This document shows, piece by piece, positions 4,918 through 6,515 of a DNA stretch of 6,515 bases (positions within the stretch are counted from its first letter, which is position 1; every line of letters begins with the position of its first letter). The notes beneath the pieces were generated by a model. It was not told the origin of the DNA, did not search any database, and saw nothing but the letters and a program-made list of their open reading frames with translations. The stretch covers positions 1-6,515 of the forward strand of contig CAZLNE010000109.1 in the NCBI GenBank assembly GCA_964560975.1, read 5' to 3'. The position numbers and the translations under genes were made by a program. This DNA comes from JAAZLA01 sp964560975. Its GTDB lineage: Bacteria > Spirochaetota > Spirochaetia > Treponematales > Treponemataceae.

Positions 4918-5385
4918 TTATTCCTGCGGATTACTGATTTCAATTACTTTTAGTTTTTTTGTCCACACTGCCGAGGCTTCAATCAGCACACCTCTAATTA
5001 GTACTGATTTGTTGTTCAGTACATGCATGGTGCTTTGAAGCTCTAAAGGTGTTTCCAGAATAAATGTAACCCTGCTTCTGCTTTCAGGGTTTTCAATAAC
5101 AGTCCATTGTCCTTCTGCACCTTGTAGTAAGCCTTCTATATTAAAGATCTTTCCAACATCGTTCTCATTCAAATACGAATGAGAACGCAGCGTTGAAGCG
5201 GAAACTTTTTTCGGCATAAGAAGAGCATCACCTTTATCTTCAGTCACTTGAACTTCATGTACCGGTTCCTGCCCGGGCTCATCGGAGAAAGACTTATCAG
5301 CTGATTTCTGCTGTCTTGATGGGGTATTGCATCCGGACAGCAGTATGGTAAGCATCAGCAGAATCAGCGCTTGTCTGTATTTCAA
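4918..5385 (-). CDS. Small lipoprotein, possible OB-fold-like C-terminal domain
   Basis: A 155-residue predicted lipoprotein of unknown function. From a TTG start at 5385 it reads MKYRQALILLMLTILLSGC, a textbook SPaseII signal with lipobox LSGC and lipidated cysteine C19. A linker rich in polar and charged residues (20-60) follows, then a beta-rich domain (about 75-150: VGKIFNIEGLLQGAEGQWTV, then VTFILETPLE, SVLIRGVLIEASAVW, KLKVIEI) whose strand pattern suggests a small OB-like barrel. I chose TTG at 5385 because AAGGAG (5397-5392) lies 6 nt before it. Starting at the TTG at 5403 would place that site in the gene and spoil the signal peptide. It follows the C11 peptidase by 24 nt on the same strand, so the two are likely co-transcribed and may act together at the cell envelope. 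A perfect inverted repeat lies inside the gene. Confidence 0.75.
   Translation of the reverse strand: MKYRQALILLMLTILLSGCNTPSRQQKSADKSFSDEPGQEPVHEVQVTEDKGDALLMPKKVSASTLRSHSYLNENDVGKIFNIEGLLQGAEGQWTVIENPESRSRVTFILETPLELQSTMHVLNNKSVLIRGVLIEASAVWTKKLKVIEISNPQE
5160..5187. repeat. Perfect 11-bp inverted repeat inside the lipoprotein gene
   Basis: CGTTCTCATTC (5160-5170) and GAATGAGAACG (5177-5187) are perfect inverted copies around a 6-nt loop (AAATAC). It is coding sequence for RSHSYLNEN of the lipoprotein. No U-run follows on either strand, so it is not a classic terminator. It would form a stable mRNA hairpin early in the beta domain. Confidence 0.85.
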
Positions 5386-5409
5386 GTCTTTCTCCTTGCT
5401 CAATTCTGA

Positions 5410-6515
5410 TTAATTGCCGAACATTTCTATAAGTAAATCCGACCACGAAGAAACTGCACCAAAGGCAAGATCGGTTTCATAGAAAGAAGGAATTGATCCG
5501 GGAATTATATAACCCCCGCTTATGTTGATTGTTTCACCGGATATCATAAGTCCGAATGGATTAATAGAAGTATTTAGTACCGGATATATATCATTGCCTG
5601 CTACAGGGGCATCTCTCCATGAAGCTACAATTGCACTGTCCAAGGCAGTTAAAAGATTTCCGGCAGCAGTATTAAGTTCCGGCCATGCATTAGCATTCGC
5701 ATCCGCTCCTATTGTGGCTGCAGAAATATACTGCATATTATTCGCAATATATCCTATGTCATAAAGCCAGGAAAATGAGCCCATATAATAAAGACTGTTT
5801 CCTGAGGTTCCGCCGTATCGTATATACAGCTTCAAATATTCAAGATACGGAGCTGGTACAGTATTTGCATTAGCAGCAGCAACAAGTTGTTCCTCTACCG
5901 TATCGTAATATAAGCCTTCAAATACCTTTGTTTTATTTGCTACCAGTAATTCGGCAAGTGCATCAATAGAAGAAGCTACATCATTCATTTTTGATAAATC
6001 CATCAGAGAAAGGGTCGATATACCCATCTCGGAAAGCCATAAAACCTTGCTTAGATTTTCTGATGTTGTTCCGCCTGAAAAGCCGCAGGCAGAAATAATT
6101 TCGCCCCAATCAGATGTTGAAAAGGTGTAAAAATCTTTATAATCGTTGACGATCTGAGTTCCTACATATTCAACAGTTGCAGAAGTAGTACAGGATTCCA
6201 TCATGGAAACATAATCCATACCCATACCCGGAACTGTGTTTGGTGAGGCAGTATAATAATCCGCATAATCTTTAAACTGGTATGCATCTTCAATTGAAGC
6301 ACCCAGGCAGACATCCATAAGAATCATATCCAGTTTATTAGCTGTACCGTAACCAGCAGAGGAAAGCGCATCCGAAACGTCTTTAGTCTTCAGGAATGCA
6401 CTAACTCCCGAAGTATCATCCCAGCATAAGGCCTTTCTTCCTGAATCAGTGTTCAGTCTTATTGAACGGCCGTCTTCAAGTGTTACAGTCTGCATCCTCC
6501 GCGGCCCGCCCCCAT
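5410..6515 (-). CDS. Clostripain-family (C11) cysteine peptidase, 5' end cut off by window end
   Basis: A C11/clostripain-type peptidase; 367 complete codons are visible, ending at TAA 5410-5412. The catalytic cysteine stands in KLDMILMDVCLGASIEDAYQ, where LDMILMDVCLG matches the family's FD.I.FDACLM motif, followed by DYADYYTASPNTVPGMGMDY (family: Y..aSe...P..G..Y). The frame stays open past the ATG at 6495 to the edge, reading ?-GGGPRR-M. The partial codon ending in AT at 6515-6514 (minus strand) would be the catalytic histidine of the family's HGGG/HGSGW box if the next base is C. The real start and signal peptide are therefore outside, and the ATG at 6495 is internal. These enzymes are usually exported and cleave after basic residues. 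The C-terminal half is rich in Ala, Ser and Tyr. Lipoprotein gene 24 nt downstream, likely same operon. Confidence 0.87.
   Translation of the reverse strand, partial: GGGPRRMQTVTLEDGRSIRLNTDSGRKALCWDDTSGVSAFLKTKDVSDALSSAGYGTANKLDMILMDVCLGASIEDAYQFKDYADYYTASPNTVPGMGMDYVSMMESCTTSATVEYVGTQIVNDYKDFYTFSTSDWGEIISACGFSGGTTSENLSKVLWLSEMGISTLSLMDLSKMNDVASSIDALAELLVANKTKVFEGLYYDTVEEQLVAAANANTVPAPYLEYLKLYIRYGGTSGNSLYYMGSFSWLYDIGYIANNMQYISAATIGADANANAWPELNTAAGNLLTALDSAIVASWRDAPVAGNDIYPVLNTSINPFGLMISGETINISGGYIIPGSIPSFYETDLAFGAVSSWSDLLIEMFGN

Noticed and set aside
4601..5038. Plus-strand frame of 145 codons overlapping the hipA 3' end
   Set aside because: It starts inside the winged-helix coding region without an RBS and ends antisense to the lipoprotein gene; it is a chance frame.
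5522..5764. Plus-strand frame of 80 codons
   Set aside because: Antisense to the C11 peptidase gene, which has recognisable family motifs.

Overview
The window looks like a mid-to-low-GC anaerobic bacterium. The clostripain-type peptidase, the SPaseII lipoprotein and the mix of toxin-antitoxin families would suit a host-associated spirochaete (Treponema-like) or a clostridial relative. That assignment is inference from gene content only; no rRNA or lineage marker is present. A run of 10 N at 2103-2112 marks an assembly gap, so the sequence on its two sides may not be truly adjacent.

Layout. Positions 1-1515 (minus) hold the first 505 codons of a UvrA-like ABC ATPase of the short, UvrA2/drug-resistance type. 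Its promoter has a 19-bp spacer and a dyad in the spacer, as MerR-family regulators use, and its start codon lies almost on the transcription start. Positions 1600-4713 are an accessory island of toxin-antitoxin and abortive-infection type genes, some complete and some broken. In order these are a MNT-type nucleotidyltransferase (+) without a visible complete HEPN partner, the fragment of a GNAT-type toxin running into the gap, a compact hicB-hicA pair (+), a 46-codon fragment resembling the C-terminus of AbiEii-type nucleotidyltransferase toxins (-), an orphan Xre/HigA-like antitoxin (-), and a 465-residue HipA-like kinase carrying its own C-terminal winged helix (+). Positions 4735-6515 (minus) return to what looks like a resident operon: a clostripain-family (C11) cysteine peptidase cut by the window end, a small lipoprotein with a possible OB-fold-like C-terminal part, and a short unrecognised reading frame that runs into the 3' end of the hipA-like gene and is probably truncated there.

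The most distinctive region is the divergent intergenic segment 3151-3315 between the Xre gene and the HipA-like gene. Four direct copies of an 11-bp word (TGAGCCGATAA, the third degenerate) stand upstream of, inside and just downstream of a good promoter (TTGACA, 18 bp, TATTAT) for the HipA-like gene. With the winged helix fused to the kinase and no hipB beside it, this suggests a self-contained, probably self-regulating HipA module, perhaps cross-regulated with the divergent Xre gene.
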